Source: Chloranthus sessilifolius
Lineage: Eukaryota; Streptophyta; Magnoliopsida; Chloranthales; Chloranthaceae
Direction: 5' to 3'
Assembly: GCA_021018995.1 (NCBI GenBank)
Contig: CM037596.1
Span: forward strand, 10,801,501-10,865,500
Length of the DNA stretch: 64,000 bases
The translations under genes were made by a program, and so were the position numbers. The notes beneath the pieces were generated by a model. That model was not told the origin of the DNA. It worked only from the letters and a program-made list of their open reading frames with translations, and searched no databases. Of this stretch, positions 48,181-60,700 are shown piece after piece (position 1 is the stretch's first letter; the number at the start of each line of letters is the position of its first letter).

Positions 48181-49384
48181 ATAAGAAAATTTTTACTGCA
48201 ATTTTATAGGCTTGATCATACTTTATTTTCTGTCGTATGGTCACCAAGCCGGGGTTCAGGAATAATTCAACAAGGATAAAATTTAATAAAATATGAAAAA
48301 TTTGGCAAGTTTGGAGATATATTCTGAGAAAAATTGGAGAGAAAAAATAAAAAATAAGATTGGAAAATAAAAAATATTAAGTATCAGAATTTATAGGAAG
48401 AATCACAATTTATTGGAAAAATTGGGAATTTTTAAAAACACATTTATTTTTGAAAAATTCAGGAATAATTCGGGATTACATCGCAGAACCTCAAGTTTGT
48501 GAATAACTCACAAGTTTTTCAAAAATTTGGTGAATTATATGATTATGTTCTGTCATAGAAAGTATTGATGGGCAGAAATAACTCTCGACTTGTTGGCCAG
48601 TAGCAAGGATATATCCCTAGTGACTAGTGTATGTGACATTTGGGTGTCACACATGTTAGACATTTAAAATTTTTAAAACTTATTTCTTTTCCAAAGAGGT
48701 ATGTCTTTTTCAAAGAAGTGTGTCATTTCAAAATTATGTGCCATTTTAAAAGAAGTGTTTTTCCAAAGTGGTGTCTTTTGAAAAGAAGTGTCTTTCCAAA
48801 GTAGTCTGTCTTTTACGAAGGGATGCCTGTAGCATATTTTTATAGGAAAATTGTGCATTAACATACAAATTGATTTTCTATCTAGGAATCTAAAATCATT
48901 GTTTTCGAATCACATTGGAGTCTTCCTACTTTTGATTCTGTCTTTAAAGGTCTTGATCAGAGCGTTCTTGTAATATTTAGTTTTCGGATAGCATGAATGG
49001 ATTCATCAAATCCTTCACAAGAATACACAACCGATTTGTTCTATCTTGGAACCAGTTTGCCCTTAATCTGTTGGTGACCACTTTGTCGAAGTGGTGAGAG
49101 CAAATATTAATTTAAAGATAGCGATATTTCTTGTGCCTCGAACCGATTTCCTGCATTATTTTGGGTCAACATTTCACAATTTTTCCAATAATATTATATT
49201 ATTTCGGATCAACATTTCACAAATTTTCCAATAATATATACCCAGAGACTTAGTTAGGTGCTCTTACCGGCTCGAAACCTGTTATAAGAAAAAAAAAAGA
49301 AAGATAACTATGGAATCATGATATCTGTTAATATGGGAAACATGTAGAGCTCTTCCTATCCGGCAATCAAAATTTCTCCAATTG
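48181..49384. other. unassigned; short-unit tandem repeat
   Basis: At 48685-48820 a degenerate 18-22-bp unit (TTTCCAAAGAAGTGTGTC type) repeats about seven times. A 38-bp duplication (GGTCAACATTTCACAA, TTTTCCAATAATAT) is at 49160-49235. No gene. Confidence 0.5.
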
Positions 49385-49439
49385 TGATGTCCATTATCTT
49401 CTTATGGGCGTGGACCTATACCCATCATTGTTTGACAGC

Positions 49440-49850
49440 TACAAATTGTGTATTTGCAACCAAGGTTTTTACATGTGAAAATAATTGATTGCTTTAAATC
49501 AAATGATGGAGAACCTTTTTTCTCCCATCTACCAAATAATAGATCTTGAGACAACGTTGCACCAATAAGAGGACCAGGTGCTGTCTCCACATGGTACACA
49601 TCCTTAAAAGTGATATGAGAAGCCCTTCTCATGGTATGCTTGTGATTATGATCATTTTTGAGGATGGTTGCCACCTAGAATCAACATGTGACCGTTTGAT
49701 GGGTGCTCCATGATCTCAAGATGTGTTATTTGGAAGAGTGGACCTAGAAATGATCTCCCTCCTCAGATTCGAGGTAGTCAATGGTTTTCAAGGGTGAAAC
49801 CCTTGGTAAGTTGAAAATAATGGTACCCTTAAAACCCAGATTTGGTCTCC
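49440..49850. mobile_element. CACCCAC-family MULE-like remnant
   Basis: TTGATTGCTTTAAATCAAATG, ATAGATCTTGAGACAA, CACATGGTACACATCC and TGATCTCCCTCCTCAGATTC correspond to the arms of 17564-18205; the right side has AATGGTACCCTT. Ends eroded. Confidence 0.5.
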
Positions 49851-50361
49851 CCATCTCAAGATCTGTTGCGTGAAAGTTTGGGATGAAAAAGATCTCCATC
49901 GTCTAATTGCAGTCACGGTTTTAGAGTCCAACAACAGGTTGCATAGACCGAATCTTGATTTGCAAGAAAAGTGTAGAACTAAAGTTCTTGATCTATTATT
50001 AACTGGTAGCTGTTTAATGATTAATCAGACTTCAAGTTTCAACTACATACTCTGAAGTCTGAAAATCAATATAGACCCTAAGCTCTAAATTCCAAAAGTA
50101 CTCATGCCCTACTAATTAAGCCTGTACCCTAAAACCCATATTTGATTCTCCTTTTACGTTGTAAAGATTCAATGACAGCGCCAACTCAACTTTCCTACCT
50201 ATTCTTAAAGGCCCTAAACCAGTAAAAATTAACTCTAACTTCATACCAAATATAGAGCCTTTTACTTCTCTTGAAGTCTGCGCTTCTCACATCTTTAAGT
50301 AATCTGCATAAGATCTTGTAACGTTGACTTTTATTTTGACAACCAGAATTTGTATAAGGTG

Positions 50362-50405
50362 TGGGTGTGGGTGTGGGTGTGGGTGTGTTGGTGGGGGGGT
50401 GTACT
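50362..50405. repeat. (GTGTGG)n minisatellite
   Basis: GTGTGGGTGTGGGTGTGGGT followed by a G-run. On the other strand this gives Pro/Thr- or His-rich chance frames. 50056-50928 otherwise holds no recognised gene. Confidence 0.85.
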
Positions 50406-50928
50406 GGCTGTGGTGAATGGGTCATCGAAATTGGCGTAGGTGCGTAGGCTGTTCACTAGTTGTGGTGTATGGGTCTTTGAATTCGTTGAGAAATACAAAT
50501 CAATTGAGATGTCTAAGTGCCAAGCCACATTTAGATTGAACTCAATCCATAATTCATGCTTGTCAGAGGTTTTTAACCATCTGATCGGAAACTTTTGTGC
50601 CTCTACTCTAACCATTACCGATATCTTGTTAGTATTTCATTCAAAGGTTCCGTTAGGATCTTGATCAAACGGTAAAAATTATTCACTCAAGATTTGTAGA
50701 TTGAATCTATGGCCGCATAAACTTATGAACCATCTCATAGAACTTGATAAGATTCAATAGTTCAAAGGCGCTTCGTAACCTTATAATGCCTCTAAAAAGA
50801 GTTTGTTCTCCTTACATGGGATTTGATTTTCCTCTTTGACGAGATACTTTGACATTTGATCCACCAAAACTCAAGGACTCGGCCACCACTTGCTGAAAAT
50901 GGAGAAGCAGCCCTTTGAACATACAAGC

Positions 50929-51172
50929 CTGTTTGGCAATTTTTTTTCAAAAACCACTTTACAACGGAGAAAGTGTTGGGTAAATAACACATCTCACTTA
51001 AAGACATGATTATCTCTAGCTGAAAATGATATTGTATTGAGAAGTTGTCGAATGTTGCTTATCACACAACACCATTTTCAACATATAATAGACTTTTTTA
51101 AGAAGCAATATTTAACACACCTCTTTAGAACACTTGAAAAGTGTTTTTTTGGAGAAGAGTTGCCAAACAGGG
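50929..51172. mobile_element. GCCTGTTTGGCAA-end MITE
   Basis: GCCTGTTTGGCAATTTTTT on the left and, inverted, GAGTTGCCAAACAGGGC on the right, with CAAAAACCACTTTACAA versus AAGTGTTTTTTTGGAG in the arms. No exact duplication found. Likely hAT- or PIF-type. Confidence 0.55.
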
Positions 51173-51174
51173 CC

Positions 51175-52100
51175 ATATCAGTTTCAGTTAGAGGTGGTCT
51201 TTGTCTTTGGATGGAAAGTGCTTCTCACCCAATCTTTATCCCTCAAAAGTACTTTTTGGAAGCAACTTGCCAAACAAAGTCAGTGTTTGACAACGCTTTT
51301 GAGAGCCTTGGAAATTGGAATCACTTCTGGGTTTGAAAAGCAAGTCCTTAAGTTTCAAGTCCAACTGATTTTGGCAAAAGGTTAGATAGCATGTCGCTGA
51401 GAGAGAATCCGGAAGCCGCCTAAACCCACTTCCGGATTTTTTCTTTCATGAAAATTAGGACGCAAAAGTGATGTTGCCCCTAACTGGTCCTAGTCATGTG
51501 CAAAGGTCAGGTCCAACCAGTTGAATCTCATGAGGGGTTCAAGTTGTTTTAAACCTCTTGGATGGGAAGGAATCTTGACTTCCACTGTTTCCAATTTCAT
51601 AGGTTTATGAAGCACTTTCCATGTCAAAATCCCTTCTATCGAAGAGTTTTAAAACCAATTGGATATCACTAGACATGCTGCCAGCCTATCAAACAAAAGA
51701 TGGGCATGTGACACCTAAACCCACATGCCATAATATTGTACGATTCTGAACTTAGGTCCCTACCCAAGTTTTGTATCGGATATTAAACTTAAATCACCAT
51801 CCAAAACACGTCATGACATGTAGCTTCTGCAATCACATGTAGCTCAAGATTAAGAGTCCCCTATCCAATGTGAAACTATCACAAGACATGCTAGAGTCTA
51901 TATTGAGTCTCCATGTTACCTTTTGCTTACCATAAAATGGGCTCTATGAAGCTTGGGCATTTATCGAGACTTGGTGTGACACTACATTAGGAATAGGAGG
52001 TACTGAGATGAGAAATCATAGCCTCTATATAAAGGAGTTGGCTTAGGGTGACTCTTTAACTTAAGGTGGCCTTAAATAGTTATTTTATTCCACGTGATGA
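51175..52100. other. unassigned sequence
   Basis: No gene, repeat ends or RNA recognised. Short frames lack family features. Confidence 0.3.
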
Positions 52101-52114
52101 CTTATTCTATGCAA

Positions 52115-52525
52115 CTTTTTTGAGGGTCTATTTGCACCTATTGAATTCCTAAGCACACCAATGTTGAAATTCATTGACAACTTTGAACCCGACAACAGAG
52201 CAAGATCGTTTTTCATCCCAATCTTCTACAGAATAGACCTTGAAACCATGGGCATAGGGTCAGGCGGTTAGATTTTTATTCTTTACAGTACAAATCCTTT
52301 AAAGTGATCCCGAGAATGACCATTTTATCAAATGTGGTTCTCAAATTACTGAGATATGTCACAGGGAATCAAAATCTTGCCTGTATGATGGTTAGCCCAT
52401 AGTCTCAAGATCTGTTGTGGAAGATTGGAACGAAAAACCAAAAAAATCTCCATCGACCATTTCAAAGCAGTCAGTGGTATTCGGCATTGGTGCCCTTAGA
52501 GATTCGGTCGGTGCAAATAGAGCTA
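52115..52525. mobile_element. CACCCAC-superfamily MULE-like MITE, diverged
   Basis: GGGTCTATTTGCACCTATTG on the left and CGGTCGGTGCAAATAGAGC on the right are inverted partners; inside are GACCTTGAAACCATGGGC and CATAGTCTCAAGATCTG. Flanks do not show a clear duplication. Confidence 0.55.
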
Positions 52526-53151
52526 GCAACTCCTGATTTTATCTTTGATGATTTTGAGGACTTGCTATACAAAACCCTACAGAAGAGATACCCTAAATCA
52601 ATATCCATCGGCCACATAACAAATAACTCCCCATATCCACTGCAAAATTAACAAATTAATGGAATACAAATCCATTTTAGCACCTCATCTACACCCTTCC
52701 CTAGGCATGCCATTAAGAAACACGAATCTCAATGCCATTCAAGTCTGGACCATCTCAAGGTTCACAAAGCACAGCGTGCCGCCTGGTGATACATAGATTT
52801 AAAATATGTTAAAATGACTGCTGTTCAATTAATTAACAACCGATCATCCAAGCATTTCTGGCCCCATAAATTTTAGCGAGTGACGAAACTGCCAGCCCGA
52901 AAACATACCGATATTATCCAACACAATCTTTCACCCTAGAAGATGATTGCCAATTTTTATTAATCATTTGAGCAATTTTACTAGAAACTAATTAAATACC
53001 ATAAAAGCAAAAAATAGAACAATAAATTATACCGATATACATGTAACAAAAAATGAACAGCGCTGATCACCTTTGAAAATTTCAGCGCGATTGGTGACCC
53101 CACCTGAATGCTGTCCGATAACCTATCGTTTTACGGAAACGCACTATGTAT

Positions 53152-53274
53152 CTAGCCCAGAAGCTTCTGTAGCTGAAGCACTTGATGCCTCTGCTCTGGT
53201 GGCAAGAGATCAATCTGCTCTGGTGTGAGGCTCCTGACTTGCTGGAGCAATGCCTTCTCCATTTCATGTGTCAA
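53152..53274 (-). CDS. ESP1: ESP1-like last exon (C-terminal domain)
   Basis: Forty residues and TAG: LTHEMEKALLQQVRSLTPEQ through LQLQKLLG. Acceptor AATGTAG|TTGACA on the minus strand. The CstF64 C-terminal motif makes this the most certain exon. Confidence 0.9.
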   Translation of the reverse strand: MTHEMEKALLQQVRSLTPEQIDLLPPEQRHQVLQLQKLLG

Positions 53275-54043
53275 CTACATTACGAAAAGACCCCAAAATC
53301 AGTAAAGCAAAAAATTGTATAATGTTTTTACAACATATTCATAAACTGACAAGCTTAGGGAAATCACCGGAGGTGGACGAGACGGCTGACTCCCTGAGCC
53401 CATCTGACCGGCAGCCATGGAAGGCAGGCCTGGCAGCTGGGATCCACCCATTGGATTCTCTGGTGGGTTAGATGCCCAAGGGGATCCTCTATCAATTTGC
53501 ATGGAACTTCCGGCTTGATTGCCAGTGAAGTCTGATCCGGAATAGGAACCTACCTGCAATTAACAAAATGATTAAGTAGCATATCGAATTTGAGTGCTAA
53601 TGTTACCAAAACGCTAGTGCGGTCTTCACTTGGATAAGTTCATTTTGAGAGAAAAAAAACAGATACCTGGTACATGGTATCAAAACTCGGCCGATAACGA
53701 TACATATCGGTTTCGCTGAGAACCGATAACACCCCGATACAGGTATCAAGGTGACATCTGTATCACTATCGGCATTGGACTAATAAGGATCAGTATCAGC
53801 CGATACAATCATTTAAAAAAAAGGGGGGTTTTGGTATCGGCGTTACCGTATCAGTATCAGCCTATATGAATTTTCCAAGATTGGACCGATACCTGATACC
53901 CGAAACCGATACCAATTTTGATACCTTGGCCAGGTATAAACATTTGGAAAAACACAAAATGATTTAAGAGTATATTAAATATTTTATGATAATCAAAAGT
54001 ATATATGAAATTAATAGAAACTTGATAATTTCACTTTCTTAAC

Positions 54044-54084
<41 letters not shown>

Positions 54085-57000
54085 AAATTCATCCATCTTA
54101 CGTATGAATCTTAATTCCATTATTTCTTAAAAACTAGAGTAGAATCGCATCAACAGATTCCGATCCAATTGGAACCTAAGAACTCGGAGCTAGATTCTCT
54201 GATTTCATTGATTTCAATAGGTTCAATTTCACATTCTGCTCTCTCCTCTCTCTCTCTCTCTCTCTACATGTTCACCGTTCATCGCCATCAATAATCTAAG
54301 ATGCCATATGGTTCCGCAAAGGCATAAGCCCGTTCATTGATTTATTTGGCTACTTTCGCAAATTACAATAACATGTTCATCAATCTGACATGTCACTATT
54401 CATTGTAATTATCACTATAAATTGGTATTGTTTTATTATTTAGAACAGAAAAGCCCTTTTTCAGATACCTTTCCAAGACATACAAATCAAACAGGAGAAA
54501 TTAAATTTGATAGAAAACCATTTTTTGACAACCTAATCAAACAGTGGAAAATTTATTTCCACAGGAAATCATTTCAGAGGAAATCAATTAGGAAATTGAT
54601 TTCACTTCCTGTTTGAAATTTTGCTATTATCTAACAGGACCTTGCTAGAATCCGGAGACACCTAAGGAGAGTCAAGAAATGGTTTCCAAGGAGTCATTCC
54701 CCTTAATATACCATTCTGCCAAGTAATTCAAGTTGTCCTGTATGAAGTTTAGTAAGAATTGTACATAATATTATTGGATGCGCCAACCTATTAACTTTGA
54801 TAAATGGATATAGGTATATGTATCGGTCTCAAACATGAAACGGTGTCAATATCGAAATTCTGAAGTCAAGCATTAAAGAATATGCGACAAGCACACAGGG
54901 TTGATACATTGCAATGTATTGACCCCTTAATGTACCGGCCAAATTATTAGCCGGAGCATTGAAATTATTGTTCATATTGGATCGTCCGATAATTTGAAAT
55001 ATTGGTTTTAAGAAGAAAAAAATCAAAATATCAATCGTCTGATACATTGAGCAATATATCGGCCGATACGAACGATACGTATCGGTCTGGGGGTAAACCG
55101 ATATGTACCGGATTTCCGAGACGACAAGTGAGCAGCCATTTAGTATTAAAGTAACACATGCATGTCTAGCATCCTAGACAAGTACAACGTAAATGAATTG
55201 ATAATTAATATGCATTGAAGTAGTTTACATCTTGGAAGATAGAAAAATAAATATTAAATAACACTCTGTACATAATATATCAGGTGTGATTTACATAAGA
55301 GGACTAGCAAAAATATAGAAAAAAAAAATCCCCTATTTCTTTGCTAAGTATGATTCATAGATGCCTGATTTACTAGCTATGTTGACCAGTGAAGGTTACG
55401 TTTGTTCGAGCCATTAGCATCAATGCTGGACCCAATTGCCAATCAAGCTTTAAAAACTCGGTATCGGAGGTAGTATCGGCCAACCTACTGAAGGATACCA
55501 AATCCCTATCGCAGATGGCCAAAAATTACAGAATTGACAGATACCGAATCCCCTATCGCCAATACATATCGGTCTATACCAACTGATACTGATTGATATA
55601 GGCCAATACTGAATCCAGTAATAGTATTGTACAGACCAAAACCAAAATGTATCACTGATATATATCACTATCAGCTGAGTTCCGAAACCTTCCTGCCAAT
55701 ACATGTTAATATTAACAAATTTGCTTATTTGAGTTAAATAACTTCAAGTATTGGAAGTTGTAATGCTTGGTATACCTGATAGTGCTGTTGAGGTGGTGGC
55801 TGACTTGGAAGTGGTGGTTGCCCTTGCGGGAACGAAGAAGGCCCCATGCTTGCTGGAGCGTTAGTGCCTGACTGAACAATTTGCCCAACTAAGTACCTCC
55901 AGAGAGTTTTATACGTGTAATAACCAATAATCATTTAACGGTAGCTTTATTAACACCCACTGAATCTTGGTTGGCACCTACACCAAAAATCATTGATTGC
56001 TTTGAATTAGGTGATGGAGAACATTTTTAGCCCCAATCTTCCACACAAAGGATCTTGAGACCATGAGTATGCCATCAGGCAGTCAATTTTTTTATTTCAC
56101 ATGGCACAGATCCCAAAAAAGTGGTCCTCAAATCACGTTTGAGCGTGAAGTGTGCCAAGTGATTTTAGGCCCACTTTTTGTGATCTGTGCCATGTGGAAT
56201 AAAAAACTGGCTATCTGATGGTATGATGTCATCTAATTCAAAGCAATCAATGATTTTTGGTGTAGGTGTCCACCAAGATTCCGTGGGTGTTAATAAAGCT
56301 ACCCATCATTTAATTGATTTTCATTCATTGTTAAATGGCTAGCTAGCTTACATGAAACATGGCCTGTGAAATAAGCTGTGGAGGTGCAGCCGAGGTCTGA
56401 AAACCGAGATTGTGGCCCATCTGCGGATGAAATTGAGGTGCAAATGGTTGCAGAGAAGGCGGCCTTGGTAGCTGTGGCAATGGCGGCAGTAGAGGCTGAT
56501 GTAGACTTCCTGTGGGTTGTGAAGATTGTGGCCCCCGGCTGGAAGCAATAGGAATTTGGGGTTGAAGACTTGAGGGCTGTGGTGCGGAATGAAGTGGAAG
56601 CATGGGAAGATTATGAATTTGGGAGGGTTGCGGAAGTGACATGGAGGTTGCGGGTGAATTCAAATGGCCCTTAGCCTGTAAGGAATGTGTAGGGATGGAG
56701 GGTGGAAGGGTTACTAGAGGCGGAACAGAAGCAGATGGGGTGGGATTGGAAGGCGGAATTTGTGGTGGTTGTCGGCTCGAGATTTGGGGCTGGGATGAAC
56801 TAGATTGACCAAGTGGTGCAGGTTGTGCTGACAACGGTTGGGTTACCTGAACGTTAAGCTGCAGACCTGGTTGTGCCGATTGTTGAGGTTGCTGAGATAA
56901 TGTCTGCTGTATGTTCGGCATCTAACAGGAGAACATAAGTTAAGAGTTACAGAGACAGCAATATAAATTTAAGGGTTTATGGAGGCGACAACTACATCAA

Positions 57001-57462
57001 TAGATACAATGCTCAAAGCCATGGTTTTTTTTTTTTTTTTTTTTTCTTTCCATGTGGCACAATTCTTTGATGAATCTAAGTTGCCCACGTACCAGAACAC
57101 CCATGTGCACTGATGTTAGCCAAAAGGATCACATTCAAAGGATTCGGACCATTTGATCCAGACAATTTAATATAGAACCATTGTTTTTAACATAAGGTCC
57201 GTATTGAAGTCCTTGGATTGGATGGTAGGGATCAGCTGAGGGGTATGTTCTTTCGTCTCAGTGAAGTTCACATGACATCCAACAATTTTGACAAAGTGAT
57301 AGGTAAAAGTATAAAACAATATGTGCCATCTGGCACCACGTGGCCTTTGAAGGTGTCCATCTATTGATGTGGGTGCCCAAAGCCAATCTCTAAAATTATA
57401 GTTCAAAGGGGTGTAAAGTGTACCACTTGTGGAGGCTGCACCATTCCAAGCATTATTTGTGC
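53152..57462 (-). CDS. ESP1: ESP1/CstF64-like mRNA 3'-end processing factor, 3' part of gene (5' exons beyond window)
   Basis: Minus-strand exons 57462-57424, 56921-56352, 55871-55776, 53553-53368 and 53274-53152 are all phase 0 and give the last 337 residues. The first starts mid-protein: AQIMLGMVQPPQV is the end of the CSTF2 hinge domain, which binds other CstF and symplekin-type partners. A long Pro/Gln/Ser-rich region follows (KGHLNSPATSMSLPQPSQ). The C-terminal helix bundle, EMEKALLQQVRSLTPEQ then IDLLPPEQRHQVLQLQ, is the conserved CstF64 C-terminal domain that contacts Pcf11-type factors. The Pro-rich middle resembles ESP1 (CstF64-like, no RRM) more than canonical CSTF64. This cannot be settled because the N-terminal exons lie upstream of 57463, past at least 6.5 kb of nested LINEs. 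Confidence 0.82.
53368..53553 (-). CDS. ESP1: ESP1-like penultimate exon
   Basis: Sixty-two residues, VGSYSGSDFTGNQAGSSMQ through SRPPP. Acceptor ATTGCAG|GTAGG, donor CCG|GTGATT. The intron to the last exon is 93 nt. Confidence 0.85.
53668..53932. mobile_element. GATAC-rich MITE, family B, in ESP1 intron
   Basis: TGGTATCAAAACTCGG to AATTTTGATACCTTGG. CCTGGTAC and CCAGGTAT on the two sides could be a worn 8-bp duplication. Interior as in 20741-21028 (CCGATAC, CACCCCGATACAGG). Confidence 0.65.
54049..54082. repeat. (CT)17 microsatellite
   Basis: Pure CT run; a shorter CT-rich tract follows at 54240-54266. Both are in the 2.2-kb ESP1 intron. Confidence 0.95.
54440..54650. mobile_element. 3' fragment of the 2215-4199 TIR element family
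   Basis: AATCAAACAGTGGAAAAT, AAATCATTTCAGAGGAAATC, AGGAAATTGATTTCA and TCTAACAGGACC correspond in order to 4085-4195 (AATCAAACAGTAAAAAAT, GAAATTGATTTCATTTCC, ATCAAACAGGGCC). Confidence 0.65.
54826..55130. mobile_element. GATAC-rich family A remnant, reverse orientation
   Basis: ACATTGCAATGTATTGACC, GATACGAACGATACGTATCG and GGTAAACCGATATGTACCGG mirror 10690-10960. Ends eroded. In the ESP1 intron. Confidence 0.6.
55455..55700. mobile_element. GATAC-rich family B remnant
   Basis: AAAACTCGGTATCGGAGG at the left, GAGTTCCGAAACCTT at the right, ATCGGCC, CAATACATATCGG and GATACTGATTGATA inside. Ends 75 bp downstream (minus strand) of ESP1 exon 55871-55776. Confidence 0.5.
55776..55871 (-). CDS. ESP1: ESP1-like exon (GQPPLPSQPPPQQ)
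   Basis: Thirty-two residues, SGTNAPASMGPSSFPQ and GQPPLPSQPPPQQHYQ. Acceptor TTGTTCAG|TCAGG, donor CAG|GTATAC. Confidence 0.85.
55939..56304. mobile_element. MULE-like foldback MITE in ESP1 intron
   Basis: Perfect 9-bp duplication ATCATTTAA (55930-55938 and 56305-56313). Ends CGGTAGCTTTATTAACACCC and GGGTGTTAATAAAGCTACCC are near-perfect inverted partners, and the arms pair almost to the centre. It makes up 366 of the 480 bp of this intron. Confidence 0.85.
56352..56921 (-). CDS. ESP1: ESP1-like large Pro/Gln-rich exon
   Basis: One hundred ninety residues, low complexity (P, Q, S), MPNIQQTLSQQPQQ to SQAMFH. Acceptor TCCTGTTAG|ATGCCG, donor CAT|GTAAGC. The first Met is internal, not a start, because the hinge exon upstream joins in frame. 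Confidence 0.85.
57424..57462 (-). CDS. ESP1: ESP1-like exon (end of hinge domain)
   Basis: Thirteen residues AQIMLGMVQPPQV after TTTCTTACAG; donor GTACAC. The words QIMLGMVQPPQ are a strong CSTF2-hinge signature, so this micro-exon is real although it has no start codon. The preceding exon is not found in 57470-57780. Confidence 0.78.
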
Positions 57463-57784
57463 CTGTAAGAAACATATAAATAAGAAACAACGGACAATGG
57501 CATGCCAACTTAAAAAACTACGAGCCAACTTGAAAACTTCCAGCAAAGTACAAAGAGTTGTCATGAGAAAAATTATATAATTCCAATACATTTCTTTTAT
57601 GATCAAATATGAATCCAATAAATTGTGCATGAAAATTTTCAAATCAGTACAAGATCACAACATCAGTTAAAGAAATAACTCAACAGTCCCATAAAGGAAT
57701 GCAGAACCTACATTAATAACGGATCATAATCAAATTAGTGCAATGATGCTTATAGTTGGCCTAGGTACACTGTTAAATCTCTCT
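57463..57784 (-). other. ESP1 intron sequence before the LINE nest
   Basis: AT-rich, no exon recognised. A long T-run lies in the next intron at 57027-57045. Confidence 0.4.
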
Positions 57785-60700
57785 CTTTTTTTATTGGCAA
57801 CAAAAAATAGATTGAAGGGCCCAAAAAAAAAGGTAAAAGCTACAGGGAAATAGCAGGGAGACACTGCAAACAGAACCCCCCCAAACTACCCAGCCTGAAA
57901 CACACCTAGATGGCATTCCTCCAGCTGAAGATTAGGCTAAAATAATTGCGAGCTTTCCCACTTGTCCATGAAGTTCATGTGTTCCCTCTCTTCCTTACTA
58001 ACCAAAAGGCTGACCCTCTGCACTGCCAAGTCTCTAGCCAATTTCAAAATCATGAGGACAGGGCAGCGTTTCTTCCTGAAAATTCTGTCATTTCTTTCCA
58101 ACCAGAGTGCCCATGTTACTGCATAAACCACGATACTCCAGAAACCACCTTTGATCCCATTGAAACTAATACCACACCAATTTCCCATTAGCTGCCCACA
58201 ACTTTTAGGGACCACCCAGCTCATCTGAAAGGACTTCAACACAGCCTGCCAAACTTCCCTAGCCACCTAGAAATGAATCAAACAGTGATCAATGCATGCC
58301 CTCTCTTGTATGCACAGTACACAATTACACATCTGTTTCTAACCTAGACCCCTCTCTTATTGAGTTGGTCAATCGTCCAGATTCTACCCTAGGCCACACT
58401 CCATCCAAAAAACTTCATTTGTGATGGAATCTTTCATTCGTGTCTTAAAAAGGGGCTGTCTAGAGAGGGGCATTGTTAAACGATTTAACAGTGAAGTTAC
58501 CTTTAGCAGTGTGCCTCCAGAGACAAAGATCAGTATTAACTCTGTTCATCCTGGCCGAAACAAAGAGTCTCCAGTAGTTCAGCATACTCCTCCATTACGT
58601 CCTCCTTTAAGGCTCTTCCTGTTTTACTATACTCCACCATCTGAGAGACGCTAGCCTCAGGTTCAGCAGCAACATTAAACACTTTAGGAAACTGCTGCCT
58701 AAGACTTCTTCATCCTGACCACCCATCCTGCCAAAATTTGATTCTGTCACCTTGAACCCAACTGAAGAAAAGCTATTGATTAAACCCCTTTCCACCATCC
58801 CGACCCCTTCTTGGTGCCCACAATAGATCTCCACCCATTAGCATATCTCCCATATTTGCCGCCGACCACTTGACACCCCAGTTTCTGACACTCATTTTCC
58901 AACCCCATTCACCATATCCACTTACCCTGCAGGGCCTTATTCATCTGCCTAATCTTCTTGATCCCCAGCCCTCTTTCCTTTTTCGAGAAGTATCAAACTT
59001 CCCAATTGATGAGGTAGAACTTCTTATCTTAACGCCCACCATCCCACAATAAATTCCTGATTATTACTTCCAACTGCTTTGTAACCTTTATCGGAGCCTT
59101 GAACATAGAGAGGTAGTATATAGGCAGGGACGACAGAGAGGACTTAATTAGGGCGAGTCTACCTCCTTTGTTCAAGACACTTCTTTTCCAAATAGCCAGC
59201 CTTTTCTGAAACCTCCTGATGATCGGATCCCACATCCCAACTTTCAGAGTGCCCATCCCCAAGGGTCAGCCAAGGTACATGATCTGCAGATTCAAGGCGA
59301 GACACCCAATCTTGCCTGCAAATCCTTCTAGGCAATCTCTTTCAACACCGATACCTGCCAACTTAGACTTATGAAGGTTGACCTTCTGCCAAGACACAAC
59401 CTTGTAGATAATTAAGACATTTCTAATGGCATCCACCTCCTCCTCCTTAGTTCCACAGAAAACAATTGTATCATCCACATACTGAAGGTGAGTGATTGCA
59501 GGACCCACTTAGAAGCCAGAAATAAGCCCCAGAATCGCAGATCGTTATAATAGCCCACTTAGAGCGTCTCCCACAATGTTGAACGGGAGGTGGGATAAAG
59601 GGTTCCGCTGCCTAAGGCCCCTAGCACTTTTAAAAAAGCCTTAAGGTGTAACATCATCCAACACAGAGAACCTAGCAACAGAATAGCAATTCCTGATCCA
59701 GAGCATCCACTTCCCTCCAAACTCAAGCCTCCTTTGCATATAGTCCAGAAACTCCCAGTGGACCCTATCATAAGCCTTTTCCAATGCCACTTGAAAATCA
59801 GGAAAGGCTTGAGGACCGCATCCAGAGTCTCATGGGCTGTGACCATGACATCCAGGATTTGTCTATTCGGAATGAAAGCCCCTTGCTGAGCTGAAATGAC
59901 ATCACCAATCACCTGCTTTGGACAATTGTCTAGAACTTTAGCCAGAATCTTATAGCAAATTGATAGGTCTGAAGTCCTTGACATCCACAACCCCTTCAAC
60001 TTTCGGAATCGGAGAAACAAAAGTAGAGTTCATGCTCTTGCTAATCTGGCCGTGGTGGAAGAACTCTCTAAAGACATTAATCAGCTCCATCCTGATCAGC
60101 TCCCAAAAAGTTTGGAAGAACTCGCGCTGTTAAAGCCTTCGGGCCCAGTGGCTTAGGTTTTAGGAACCCCCTCATTACAGCCTCTTTGATCTCCTCCTCA
60201 AACATTCTATCAAGCCAGACCTACTGCCCTTCAGTCATGGACTTGAATTGGACATCATCTAGCACCGGTCTGAACCCCAACCCATCATCCTTATACAAGC
60301 TTTCATTGAAGCTGACAATCTTATCAGCAATGGTCCTCCTATCAGAATATTTCTGCCCATCCACCATCAACTTCCCAATGAAGTCCCTCTTACTTCTGTC
60401 ATTAACCACTGTGTGAAAGAGCATTGTGTTATTGTCACCAGCTTCCAGCGAGTTTGCCTTATCTTTCTACCTCCAGACCACTTCCTCCTCGACACATTTC
60501 TGATTATAGTGCATTTTCAATGCAATTCTGATCTCTGCCACTTCCGCCAAAAGAGCTCTATGTATTTCCAACAGGTCCATAGATCTGATTTCAACAAGGG
60601 CTCCTCCATCGTCCTATATTCCCAAACTCTTCCCCATTACATTTTTTAATTTTCTCCTTCAAATTCTTCAACTTGCTAGAGAGAACATAAGCAGCAGAAC

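Noticed and set aside
53299-53471. Plus-strand frame 53250-53471
   Set aside because: Antisense shadow of an ESP1 exon.
56343-56921. 192-codon Pro/Gln-rich frame as a stand-alone gene
   Set aside because: Preceded by a 3' splice site and joined in frame to the CSTF2 hinge exon; the last two codons are intron.
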